A model generated the notes under the pieces. That model saw only the letters and a list, made by a program, of their open reading frames with translations, did no database searches and had not been told where the DNA came from. A stretch of 64,000 bases of DNA from Opeltia flavorubescens. Its lineage: Eukaryota; Ascomycota; Lecanoromycetes; Teloschistales; Teloschistaceae. The DNA lies in assembly GCA_000442125.1 (NCBI GenBank), contig KE546965.1:2356001-2420000 (forward strand). The letters are read 5' to 3'. The first letter of the stretch is position 1; every line of letters begins with the position of its first letter. Positions 33,468 through 46,500 of this stretch are shown piece by piece. Made by a program: the position numbers and the translations under genes.

Positions 33468-33817
33468 ATGGCTGACCGGAGCGCCCATGAAACGGTCTTT
33501 ACACCGGTTGCCAGCGCCAATATCTTTCAACACAAGCAGGCCTACATCGAGCGCGACTTTGTCCTCATGCCCATCTTTCTAGGCGTCGTCGATGTGGCAA
33601 AGAAAAACGAAGGGTAAGTCACATGTCTTCTCGTTGTAGACGTCACTTTGGCTTATCAACGACCAGTATTACTTTTCGTAGGAAGATTAGCTCACTGCTC
33701 AGTGGCACTTTGCCAATAGCCACTTGGTTTCCTTGCGTGGATTCGCCATGCCCGGTTTTGGGAGCCAAAGCAGCGATGGGCCACGTTTTGGCTGGTCTGT
33801 CATCACCGGAAAGGTGA
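33468..33817 (+). CDS. possible small two-exon gene, unrecognised
   Basis: An ATG at 33468 opens 48 codons (MADRSAHETVFTPVASANIF then QHKQAYIERDFVLMPIFLGV). It meets a consensus donor GTAAGT at 33614; an acceptor (ttcgtag) at 33682 leads to a 45-codon exon ending at 33817. The first part has coding-like composition and a hydrophobic stretch. No family was recognised. It could be a remnant of a larger gene, since decayed repeats flank it on both sides. Confidence 0.3.
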
Positions 33818-33990
33818 CAACGACCAAGGGGGTCGTGGATAAGCTGACCGTAACTCCAGTATGAACGGGTCGGGCCTACGGGTTGAAGACTTAGGATGGC
33901 CTGCCACTTTGTGAAAGGTGACAACGACCATGGGGTCGGAGGGAGGCGTGGGAGACGCTGGCTTGCCGCAACTCCAGTATGAATGCCTAG
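33805..33990. repeat. two diverged copies of a ~75-bp segment
   Basis: Copies starting near 33811 and 33918 share aaaggtgacaacgacca, a ggggtcg block and, about 45 bp further, aactccagtatgaa. The intervening bases differ by substitutions and small indels. Spacing is about 107 bp. Confidence 0.6.
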
Positions 33991-34661
33991 AAGGCGCAAG
34001 TCATCAGTCAATGCAGCATATATTGGTATTGCAAGTCTCTGTGATTAAGGATCACAAAGTAGATATATGACCTTAGATCCATCAAAAACTCAAACATCTC
34101 ATAATTATTTCTATACTACCGATTCCTGCATTATATCTTCTGTCCTAGGTCTAGATTTCTCTGCTGTAGACCGTTTCCCTTAAAGCTTTCTGAATTCAAC
34201 TTAAGGTGCACGCAAAGTAGCAGTATTTCCGATCCGATTGCCCCGAAACCTACACTTCGTTACAGTGCCACGAGGGAAGCCCAACATTCGATATGACCAA
34301 TTCACTCATTGAAAAGGGTTTAATACCACATGCAACAGAGGGGACACGATTAATGATTCTACTCGAGGTATCGATTACTAAGGATCTGTAGGAATGAACG
34401 TTTGTCTCGTCATGAAGGTGGCGATTGAGCGGTCATGGTGATGCACGCTGCTGCTAGCTGTTGTAAGTTGATCAAGACTTAAGTATTTTGATCAGCAAAT
34501 TGGGTATAGCATTTATGAATCTGCCCATGCAATTACGCCATTCGAATGTATCCCGATTCCGTGCCCATTGCCCAGGCCCTGCCAAAGACCCATGCCCGCA
34601 AATCGTGCTCCCATAGAAAGTCCAAAGCTGCAAAACAGCAAGTCTCTACCCCCTTATTATC

Positions 34662-36395
34662 TTACACTCCGCCCCCATTCGTTTCTATCCCGTTCATATC
34701 CATTGCTTCCGTATCATTCTGCTCTCCCACCTCATCGCCATCAAGGAACTGTTGCTCGCGACTCAAACAGCCCGGACAATTATGTACTATCTCGTGACAG
34801 AAGACGTCACAGTCCACGCAGAAGAACTGCTTACAAGTTCCACACTCGTAACGTCCGCTTTCGCTGACGTCTTGGTCTTCGATGCGTCTTTGAGGTAATG
34901 CGCTAAGCTCTGATCCGGCTAATGCGAATCTGGGTTCTCCTGAAGTGGATTCTGCGTTGCGGGATTCTGAAAGTAACGGTTTGGCGGGAAGTTGAGAGAT
35001 GTCTGCATCAGCGTCCGCTGAGTTTCCAGCTATTGACTTCGTCGATGGTGCTGGGTGCAGTGGGAAAGGGGTTTGACAAGAGAAGCACTGAGTCTTGTGT
35101 CTGTGAGAGGGATCTGTAGCTCGTGACCAGGATACGGTTTTCCAATTCTGTAAGGGGAAGAGATGGTGGTAGCTTCGTGCTAGATGGGTAGACAGGATCA
35201 ATGTGAGGGAGCAAGCTGGGCAGGTGATGGGAAGGGAGCAGACTTTCGAAGAGCAGCGAGAGCAAAGGTAGCCTCCGGTGGTGGGACGAGAATGGCATGC
35301 GCAAAGACTGGGCCGGGAGTCGGTGACTCGTGATGGGAAACCCATCATTAGTAATGAGCTTTTGTTGCTATCCTCGGCCGCTGCAGCAGCTTGTGTGTGC
35401 GATTCTGGAGGAGTTGCGAGGCGCATGATAAGTTCGCGGTAATTAACTTCGTCGAGAGCAACATTGTAGTGCTTCTGTGGGTTGGATTGTGGATTCGTGC
35501 GTTTGACAAGGGTTGAGCAGATGGCGACTTGGGCGCTGAGACCTATGACTGTCGCGGTGATATGAGAGTTTACCAGCGAAGTGATAGTGGTGTGGATATC
35601 GCCAGGATCGGAGGATAGAAGGGAACCAAAAAGCAGCAGTATTTCCCGCGTCCCGTGAGAAGGTGCATGGCTTTGCTACGGTCAGCTCTGAGCGCATCTT
35701 TTTCGATAGATCAAGAAGAGCAGGCAACAAAATCCAAGATGATACCTACAACAAAGCAGCACGAGCCATATCAAGGGCATTTTGCAGGCTAGGTTGACCC
35801 TTGGGCTCCGCTCTGCGCAGCGCCTGTAGATTTGAAATGTGATCACTCGGGTTGCCGCTCATATCGCTGACTCGAGTGGCCAGGCCATCCCGCATTCCAA
35901 TGATACCAATCTGGGAGATAGGATTTTGTTCGAAGAACTCGGTTATGAAGTCTTGACAGTAGCGAATGGTGAGTAGATATCGGGTGGGTCTCAGATCCTT
36001 CTCTGTCATCGCAGCCGAGAGATCAATGATCAGGATAAGGTGCCGTATGATGCCCCGCTGTAGGGGTGTCGTATCTTTGAGCGTCCTATATATATGTGGA
36101 TTAGCTCCAGGACAGTATGATGAAGAAGGGACAAGATTTGGCTTCGGCTGACCTGGTTTTCTCACCTCTTTCGCTTGCCTTCTTGTAGTAGGCTATCAAT
36201 GGTTCCAGTGATCGTACCATCTTCGCCTTCTTCGACATCCTCCCATGTTCTTCTTACCGCATTGAAAGCATCATCTGCCGTGACAGGCCCTCGATTTCTG
36301 TTGGCGGCACTGCTGCCCCCATTCCTTGTGACTTGATGAGCTTCGACATCATCATCGGACGCGCCTGGGGCGTATTCCTCATCAGATTCAACCAT
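34662..36395 (-). CDS. SSL1: TFIIH core subunit SSL1 (p44) with a linker insertion
   Basis: Exons 36395-36166, 36085-35750 and 35670-34662 encode 524 residues. An acidic N-terminus (MVESDEEYAPG) precedes the vWA-like domain with RGIIRHLILIIDLSAAMTEK, QNPISQIGIIGMRDGLATRV and HAPSHGTREILLLFGSLLSS. A C4 zinc finger follows (LCACHSRPTTGGYLCSRC, CPACSLTLILSTHLARSYHH), then the RING-like C-terminal domain CFSCQTPFP ... RYECGTCKQFFCVDCDVFCH ... NCPGC. SSL1/p44 regulates the XPD helicase in TFIIH for transcription initiation and nucleotide excision repair. The RING part is split by a ~90-residue Ser/Asp/Ala-rich insertion between CFSCQ and YECGTC, making the protein longer than usual. The start is the ATG at 36395 rather than an upstream GTG. 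Introns are 80 and 79 bp. Confidence 0.93.
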
Positions 36396-36821
36396 CGTGG
36401 CTCTTGTATTTGTAAACGTTGGCACCTTCCTTTGAATGTGTTGAACTGTTGTAAAAGTGTAGATTTACTAACTTACTAAAGTGTAAATGAGTGATAAGAT
36501 AACGACTCGAAACATTCAGCTCTCGGTGTGTCGGTATCACGGTATGTCATGCATGAAGGCTGAATTAGCGTGCTTCTTGTACTCTCTAATGCAGCACTAG
36601 GGTACGGGTGTACAATTATGATCTCTAGATGTTATATGAGTAGTGAACTCTTCAGGAATATGCACAAGGCTTGATGTACCGCATGCGTTTAAAGCCGTCT
36701 ATTAAGCGCCGTGGATGTTCTAAACTAAACACCGCTATGCTACGTAAAAAGAGCACTTGGTGCCACCCTCATGTAAATGCCTGGAATATACTCCCAGGCA
36801 ACGTATTGAGCAAAACCAGAT
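36396..36821. other. intergenic region between SSL1 and the acyl-CoA synthetase gene
   Basis: This 426-bp region holds the SSL1 promoter and leader and the 3' region of the acyl-CoA synthetase gene, both on the minus strand. Nothing further was recognised. Confidence 0.55.
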
Positions 36822-39156
36822 CTACAACTTGGCCTTGACCTTCGATATACCCTCCTCAGTTACAGCTACCTCCGCATAAAGCTCGTCCAGTTGTTGCCTA
36901 TACTGTTTCGCTGTCTGCGGCCGCTTGAGCTTCAGTCTACGCCTTGTCAGCAATACTTTCGTCTCCTAACTCCGCAGAAAATAGGGACTTACGTTGGCGT
37001 CAGGAGCTCGTTCTCAATCGTAAATGGATCCAGGTAAAGATAGCATTTCCTCACTCTCTCATAACCCGCAAACTTGTTCTTCCTGCCGACCTTGTCCAGT
37101 TCTTTGATGACCGCCTTTCTGACTTTAGCATCCTTGCAAGCAGCGTCAATCGCTTGTAGATCATCTGCTGGGATCGTCCGGCCGAGGACATTGGAAGCGA
37201 ATGGTGCGAACAATTCCGGGAGAACGCCAAAGATGGCTACTAAGCATGTCTGAACAGAATCCCCATGTACATAGGCTTGGCCAAGGAAGGTCAAATGGGA
37301 AAGGTACACGTTCTCAATGCGCTCGGGCGAAATATATTCACCTTGGGCGAGCTTCAAGACGTTCTTCCTGCGATCAATGATTGTGAAGCGGCCTTTCGCG
37401 TCGACTGATGCAATATCTCCTGTTCGGAACCATCCATCCGGCAAAACGGCCTTTTTCGTCTCTTCCTCGTTTTTGGAATACCCCGAAAATAGTGAGTTGC
37501 CCCGTATCAGCAGCTCTCCCCTCGGATAGGGTTTGTCCGTAGATAGATAGTCCATATCAGGTACATCGGCCAGACAAACCTCGTTGATGGGAGCCACACA
37601 ACCGCAATTTCCCGCTGTCATATCGCCTCTGACCTGATTCAGAGTCACAGCATAAGTTTCCGTGAGCCCATATCCTTGCACGAAGTTGTTGCCAAGAACA
37701 GCGCGGAAGAACTGATGAAGAGTAGGATCGAGGGGCGCCGATCCTGTCACCATCGTTTTGACACGATCGAGGCCTACAGCTGCACCAACTTTGCGACCCC
37801 AAAATCGGTCATAGATGGCATGCTTGTTTGTTGCTGATGGGGATTCTGGGTCTTTGAATGAGGCAAGCTTGGTGTTTACAATGTGTCGCGATAGCCTACC
37901 CTTGAGCCCTGGTTGAGCCGTGGTTGCTGCACGAATGGCCCCACCGTAGCGATTGTAAAGGCGGGGGACAGAGATGAAAGTTGTTGGACGTAGCTGCTTC
38001 ATGTCATCGACGAGTGCGAATATATCCCCATGGAAGTAGCCAATCGCTACACCTGCCCACATACAACCATGCTCAATTGCACGTCCAAAGATGTGAGCAA
38101 GTGGAAGATAGGATATGAAGATGTCGCCTGGAGCTTGGGGCGCAGCACAGAGAGTAGTCGTTGCGGCAGCTACGGCTGCACGGTGGGTAAGAGTTACTCC
38201 TTTGGGAGGGCCTGTAGTACCGGAAGTGTAGTTGATGGTGATAATGTCTTCGGCTACCGGAGGACGATATACGGGTGTGCCAAAGGACGCTCCGATGGCT
38301 TCGACTTCGTCAATCGAGTAGATCTTCACGTTCAGTTCGGCTGCCATCATGTTGAGCAAAGCATGTTTGGAATACCCCTCCCGTTCGCCATCATCTAAGG
38401 GGTCGAGGGATATTATTATTTTGAGCGTAGGTAGTCTCGGCTTAAGCTTCAGCAGGGTAGGTATATGTGGGAGTGAGGTCGCGATTGTTGGAAGCGAAGC
38501 ATGGTTTATGATGTATTCAGTGGCGGAAGGACCAAGTGTATCATATATGGAGACCGAATAGAGCGACTGAGACATGCAGGCAAGATCTAACATACTCTAT
38601 CAGTAGGTGCAGGCTGTTCAGTGAGAATTTGCAAACCGGTCAATTGCCATTCAGGCCTGTTCTGACACCACAGACCCACCCCATATTTCGACTCCATGAC
38701 CCCCGCTTGCTTGTTGATTTCGACGATGCCAACTCCGAAATTTGCTCGCCGCCGCTGCACGGTGGCATAGTCCATCCATTCATACTCGCCAAACGTTTTG
38801 GTGGTGGAATCGTATGATCGAGATCCTAGACATTTGCTGGTCGGTACACGGGTAGCTACGGTTCTATTAACACGAATTCGGAATATGAAGCATGGGGACG
38901 TTACCGGTCGTTTCAAAAGCTTGATGAGTAGTGTGGATCTGGCGAGCAGGTCAACATCAAGTGCTCCTCTAAGTCCAAAGTAGCGTGTAGGCGTACAGAC
39001 TTCAGGGTCCAGAGTCTTCAAAAGGCTATCTTGGAATCTCCAATGCCTGTACACGGCGCTCCGACCAGGCTGAGCGGAATTAGGCAGCGGAACGGAATAT
39101 GGTGAGCCTGGCGGCGGAGGTGAGGCAATCTGCCTCCCTCTATCAAGAAAGGCCAT
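36822..39156 (-). CDS. long-chain acyl-CoA synthetase with peroxisomal PTS1 (AKL)
   Basis: Exons 39156-39001, 38938-38905, 38855-38637, 38586-36993 and 36936-36822 encode 705 residues. The N-terminus MAFLDRGRQIASPPPPGSPY leads through VPTSKCLGSRSYD and WMDYATVQRRRANFGVGIVE. The AMP-binding P-loop is INYTSGTTGPPKGVTLTHRA, followed by FVQGYGLTETYAVTLNQ, the GWFRTGDIASVD motif and the FACS motif region FTIIDRRKNVLKLAQGEYIS. It activates fatty acids to acyl-CoA with ATP. The final exon ends KVKAKL: AKL is a good match to the [SAC][KRH][LM] peroxisomal targeting signal, so it likely feeds peroxisomal beta-oxidation. The 34-nt second exon (IHTTHQAFETT) is short and its upstream donor is GTCTGT; it was accepted because both joins keep the conserved HxxFExxATRVP segment. 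Confidence 0.92.
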
Positions 39157-39636
39157 AAGAGTGTGATGTTGTTGGCTTGAGGTAAAGTAGTGGAAGGCGG
39201 AAGCTTAGGCTGATCGGAAAGATTAAGAATATCTATGGCACTTTACTCAAATTTGTGATTGAAACTGTGATTCACGGGAGACTTACCAGCACATGCTGAT
39301 ACTCAGCGAAGGATGTTCAAATTACAACCAGGGACTTCCAGTGGAAGTTTCGATACAGAGAAGTACATGTTCAGATCACGCGGGAAGGGAGGAGGACTTC
39401 GCTACAGCCTTACTAGCCGTGCTCCGTGCAAGCACTTCCCATGTTGCAGTGGTAGAATGAAGCGAATGGACCTCGGCATTTCCGAATACGCGGTCATGCA
39501 CAGTGTCGTCATCGTCATTCGGGGATTCTTCCGAATACGGACGAGCTTATTTTGAAGCCCTATTCTGATACCAGATTCAATTAATTGCTCTTTCCTCTGA
39601 TTACTCAAACACCATCTTCCATTCCTTTATGCATCT
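39157..39636. other. intergenic region upstream of the acyl-CoA synthetase gene
   Basis: This 480-bp region includes the acyl-CoA synthetase promoter and the 3' region of the sulfhydrylase gene. Short open frames here have no recognised features. Confidence 0.55.
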
Positions 39637-41254
<1,618 letters not shown>

Positions 41255-42317
41255 TTGATCGAATGCACAAAAAATATGATTTGAAAGAAAGCAGACAGTT
41301 TGTGAATAGAATTGAAGTTCCAATTGGTCTTGTTTGGTTCCAGTTGTCTGGGAAGGTGCTTTCGAATACTCTTGAGTATGGGATAGATCTAGATCTATAA
41401 TTGCGGATTGCATGTACCCCACCATTGCGCATCGCGACATATGGTCCCCACACTTCGGTCACTCCTAGTGGGGATGACACCATTTGCCATAAACGGTCAT
41501 GGGTGGGCTCGTGGCTTCGAGCATTGGAAACCAAACTCCAGAGAATTCTTCTCCACTCGAAGACGTAACAAGCGGTTGCTCCAACGAAACAGTGTACAAC
41601 ATCACAAGATCTGAAACACCATAGTGACCTTTCACCACCTGGAAGAAGAGCGATTTGCGACAAAAGTAAGGATGACGATACATATTAAGAGGGTATTTCA
41701 GTCAAACTCTCGATAGCCTTACAGATTAGGAGATCACGGATATTGCAGATTGGGAATATGTGTGATATTGGAACCCACCATAAGACCGTTGTACTAAATT
41801 GACTCAGCTGCATGGAAGACTTCAAAGGTCCCATAGGATTATCACAAGGCTGAGCCGGAAGGTTCTGTTCGCTTTTGCATAGGAGTCTTTGCATGTTTTC
41901 CGACAAGACGGCTGGAACGTGCAGAGCCTCATGAACGACCATTGGTTGATAAATCGCTACCACGACATGTCGTATGCTACGGTGGCAGCGTGGAGGAATC
42001 AAGAGCATGGCGATTCGAAATGGCCAAGGCGCGTGGCCAACCGTGGCTCCAGGTCGCCTGACCTGACCCGAAATGGGATCGTGGAATGCTTCAGGGTTCC
42101 GCGTCATGGCTCGAATGGAAGGTTCCGAACCAAGATGACATAGCTAGCCTTGTCCGCTCACCGTGTTCCTATACAAGTACTTGGTTCTTAGCTCTTTTCG
42201 TCGCTACCCAATTGCTACACAAACTTGCATTCCTCACCTTCCACAATCAACTCTAACAATTTGCCTTACCTCTCTACTCTCTCCCACTTTCAATCCGTAT
42301 CCCAGAGCACTGCAACA
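41255..42317. other. 1.06-kb region between the sulfhydrylase and MARVEL genes
   Basis: This is a divergent promoter region. Open frames on either strand (for example minus 41685-42107) show no family features or convincing splice extensions. The last ~100 bp are pyrimidine-rich (42239-42300), a typical fungal leader. No binding site was assigned. Confidence 0.5.
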
Positions 42318-42907
42318 ATGAACGGACTCATTCTTCTCATTCTCCGTGGACTCCAGCTCCTATGTGCTATCATTCTTCTCGGCATCAATGCATATCGTAC
42401 GTTCTCTTCCCTTGACCTGTTCTCGCACAAGAAGTCCCTGCAGCAGACTGACAAACCACGCGGCCACAGTCATCGATAAATACTACTATGACTCTCCGTC
42501 TGAGATGAATTTTATGCTCTTCAGTGCCATCTGGACACTCTTCCCTGCACTACCTTACCTCGCACTTGGACCGCGCTTCCTACCTGCTTCGGCGAACAAC
42601 AAGATCATTCACCTTGCTCTCGATGCGGTGACAGCGCTGTTCTGGTTCGCCGGCTTCATTGCGCTGGCCGTGTGGTACAACGACTTGGCCTACTGCTATG
42701 GCAAATACTGCAAAACCGTGGTAGCGAGTTGCGTGTTCGGGGCTTTTGAGTGGTACGTCATTCACCTTCAGTGCGTGTGGTAATACTGATTGCGTGTCCA
42801 GGCTCCTATTCACAGCCACAGCAACCCTCTCAGGCCTCGACTTCTGGCGCACACGTGGAAACACCTCAGCTCCCAAAACGGCCGGACCAGAAACCTCTAC
42901 TGTCTGA
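42318..42907 (+). CDS. MARVEL-type four-helix membrane protein
   Basis: Exons 42318-42396, 42470-42752 and 42802-42907 encode 155 residues. Four hydrophobic segments are visible: GLILLILRGLQLLCAIILLG, NFMLFSAIWTLFPALPYLAL, LALDAVTALFWFAGFIALAV and VASCVFGAFEWLLFTATATL. The segment order, the ALDxxTxxFWFAGFIAL helix and the FGAFEW start of helix 4 match fungal MARVEL-domain proteins, found at plasma-membrane eisosomes and vesicles (Nce102-like architecture). The short cytosolic tail ends TAGPETSTV. Function in this organism is unknown. Both joins are in phase (introns 73 and 49 bp). Confidence 0.85.
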
Positions 42908-43553
42908 TTCCTCCAAAAATACGTGCTCGTTTCAGGCGTTAGAGTCAGTTGTTGAAGATACCATTTTGTTGTGTCCTTCGGTTCTTAGCGTGCGAAATCA
43001 GAGATTGATGGCCTTAATGAGGGTGCCTGGCGTATGAGAAATCTGTAAATACTATTTACGTGAACGAATCCAGATTTTGAATTATCATTATCAGTCATAC
43101 AGAAATGATCCCATTTGACTGATGATGCTGCGAGGGTAAAGTCCATGAGGTTGCTATAAACATGCGACTAATCCTTTCGCTTGTTCCACCCACTGTGCCG
43201 TAATCACTACCGTCCTGCAGTCACCTTTACCCCTGTCTACACAACGCAGATGAGCGAATCTTACGTTCCGAATAGCAGTAGGCTGACATATCTTTCTACT
43301 TGTAACTACCTTTCGAAAGTATCTACATCCACCGCGAATAAATGCTGTACTCCCCCTTCTTCATCACCGCACATAAAATTCACATCCACGGAGACCCTAC
43401 CCCCCTGTACATACCCCTGATCGTCGTAATCCATGATATGTCCCTCTCCTAATAAATGCACAAGAACCCGTGATCTCGATTTCCCTTCCCGAATCTCCTT
43501 CGCTATTCCCGCCATGAAACACAATCCCAATAGCTGCTTATTCCGCCGTCCGG
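42908..43553. other. tail-to-tail spacer of 646 bp
   Basis: This interval lies between the MARVEL gene and the large WD40 gene. No coding exon or repeat was recognised. It probably contains both 3' untranslated regions. Confidence 0.6.
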
Positions 43554-46500
43554 TCACTCAATCACCGTCGGCCACCAATGATCCTCCTCGACCCACTCTT
43601 CCCACGTCAGCAAATTCTCCTCCACCTCTTCTTCTCCATCCTCCTCACTCAAATCAATAACCACCCTCTTCTCATCCAGCGCCACCTTCCCATTCTCTCC
43701 CTTCTTAACCGCAATCCCATTGACCTCGAGCTTCTTCTGTGAATCCAGGCGAGAAGCAGTAGTAGCATGCTCTGAAACCGCATTGTCCGTAAGATTGATA
43801 ACCTCGACGTCTGAAATCCGGACGGCGTTGGGGGATTTGTAGCCATACCGCAGGGGGCTTTCGTATTCCATCTTTGTGCGTTTGGACGGATTGATTGGGG
43901 TGCTTGGCTGGAGAGTGCGTGGGCTGGAGGGACGTCGACGCTTGTTACCGGTTAAGGGAGAAACGAGGTAGTCGTCTGTGAGATCGATGGCGTCTGATGC
44001 TATTGATCCCCGAGGGGAAAGACTGGGTTGCTTGATCGTTCCTGACGCTAGTAGACGAGAAGGTTTTGGTGTAGAGGGTGTAGAGGGTGAAGAGTGTGAT
44101 GTGTTTGTTGATTCTGTAGACTTTCGTAATACAATAAGAGTGTCTGTCCCAATGGTTTGTGTAGCTGGCTTACTGGAAGCGCTCTTATTGGCTACGAAAG
44201 GGGTGGGATCACCAAGGGCGATCGTGAACGGCTTCAAGGTTTGCTTTGCAGCTAGCATTTGTTCCCTTCGTGCTACGACTAGTGTTCTAATCTTTTCAGA
44301 GAACTCTTGCTGTTCTACGCCGTTGACAGAAAAGGCCTGCCGTGTGTCGAACTTAGGCATCAACTCGGAGTATCCCGTAGCTAAATTGTTCCAGCGAGCG
44401 TACTCTGCCAATGGACCCTGGTAGTTTGGGCCTTTACCAACACCGAATGAAGGATGAAGAACCGTCTGACCTGATTCCATCAGCTGATTCGCCTCCTCGA
44501 TACCTTCGGTTCCTGGATTATCTAGGTTGCTTTCGTTTTTCTTTTCATCAGCAAAGACGAAAGTTATCGGGTCGGGATTGTAGTCCTGCCCATCAGCATC
44601 ATCGTTCTGATCTGTGTGTAAAAGCCCAAATGGAGCAGCAGACAGAACATGGATACCGCCAACAGCATCACCAACAAGCAGATTCATCCCATCGGGCGAC
44701 AACGATCCGCTCTGAATCCCAGCTGGTAGGCTGGCGACATCTCTGACCCATACGTCCTCCGGCGCACGAAGAATATCCCAGGCTTTGATTACACCGTCTG
44801 AAGAGCCAGTATAGAACAGAGATGCACCTTCACCCCAAATACTGAGTAATACGCCAGCGTCAACCTTTTCCCGATGTTGGGCGTAAGGTATTTCTTCTTC
44901 GTTGGGGGGTAGCTCTTGTATTGGTTCGCCATGGTGCAACTCATGCATGATTTCATCAGGCCAACGGTAATCCCACACGTACGTGGTCCCATTGGTACAG
45001 CCAGCTGTCACGTAATTAGAGCTGTTAGGGTGAAATGTCACGTCCTGCATGTCGAGCGCAGGGCATTCGAACTCGTGTGTAAAGTTACATGTGTTCCGGG
45101 TATCGTAAGATCTCACCACACTCTTGGTCGTCTTTGGAAATGATAGGACCCCCCCACCCGGAGCTCCGCCTGTGATGAAGATGTTCTCATATGGGTGCCA
45201 GGCAACAGAAAAAATTGCCGAGACATGCGGCCGAACAGTCATGCGGACTCCCGTATTGATGTCCCAAAGGCATACTTCACCTTGACGGGCGGCACTGTAA
45301 TCTTGATCAGCCCACTGCTGAAATCCAGCAAGCAAGAGGTGTTTCGTTGCTGGAGTCAGCCCCCAACGGATACACTCGGGATAAATATCGTAGTTGCGAT
45401 GTTTCAAGGCCCTTGGTGACGAGAAATGCATCTGCAAGTACCCACTTTGCGAACCCAGATTGGTAGGCCGATATACGCAGACAGAATCGTCCAAGGTCTT
45501 GGATGCTGTGGCGAAGTACCCAGGAAAATGGTTCGAAAGCTCCAGACTTGTCACTTCGGCCTCGTGGGTCAAGGTTGCTGAACAAGTTGGGAGCCCTGAA
45601 GCGGTATCCCAGACCTTCACCGTCTTATCATGACTAGCAGTGTACAAAGCTCCGCCCCATGGGGAAAAGTGCACCGATGTTACAGTCTTGTACACCATCG
45701 GATCACAAGCTTGATAGACTGCGTACGTTGAATTCGGTCCGCTCGCTACTGTCTCTGGTCTGGGCCGGGCGACTCGATGATCGGGTAGCTCAGAGATGGT
45801 GTTCGTGTTGAGGTCACCAAACAAAAGATTGCGCGGCCGATTATATTGTAGGTCAAGGTCGTCACTCTGAGCTGCAGCACCAGCAGCATAATTGACCGAG
45901 TCATGTGCCCAGGCAACTGTCACGACATCACTGGACGCTCCTTTCCATGATCTCCACGGACGGATGGTCTCTGCAGCACATTGATAGAGAGCCCTCGGAA
46001 TGTCGATGCATTGAGCCGAGCTTCTGTGCCCGGCTTCTTTGTCTCGTATAGTTGAGTATCCAAGTTCTCTATTTCGTAGAAGTGAACCCAAGTCGTGTTT
46101 CGTGTGCAAAACTGGGTCTCGAACCTCTAATTGTGGGATTGCAAACCGCGCTGGAGCGGAGGGCGGTGTTGTATTCTCGATTAGGTCTTTGAGGTGACGC
46201 CGGATGTTCTTCCTCTTCCTATGTGCTAGGGCCGTACCAGGCTTTGAACGAACAGACGTGATAATGGTGGTCATCCTCTCTTCTGAACACTGGCCGAGTC
46301 TTGCCTTTAGTTGAAGCCGGAGGTCAGGTGTATCTGCATTATAAATTTGATATGGTACTTGATCAAAGCTATCCATGGCTAGTAAAAGGGAAACGTATTC
46401 ATCTCGGACGAAGTCGTAATGACCCTTCCTAGCGCACATGTAAGGTCGATCGACACTTAGCTCATACAAGGACGCATGAACAGCAGCCAATTCCAGCTGA

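Larger units (their letters stand above)
32833..34661. other. 1.8-kb region of decayed direct repeats, possible small gene
   Basis: No intact conserved gene is present. Three imperfect copies of a ~35-bp unit with core ACGCTGAGTACATCAACACG occur near 32906, 33073 and 33232 (spacing 167 and 159 bp). Each would translate to LYAEYINT-like peptides. Further on, two related segments begin near 33811 and 33918 (sharing aggtgacaacgacca and aactccagtatgaa). A short two-exon plus-strand gene at 33468-33817 is listed separately. The rest, to the SSL1 stop codon, is apparently non-coding. Confidence 0.5.

Noticed and set aside
41685-42107. 140-codon minus-strand ORF upstream of the sulfhydrylase gene
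   Set aside because: No family features, and its position overlaps probable promoter sequence of two divergent genes.
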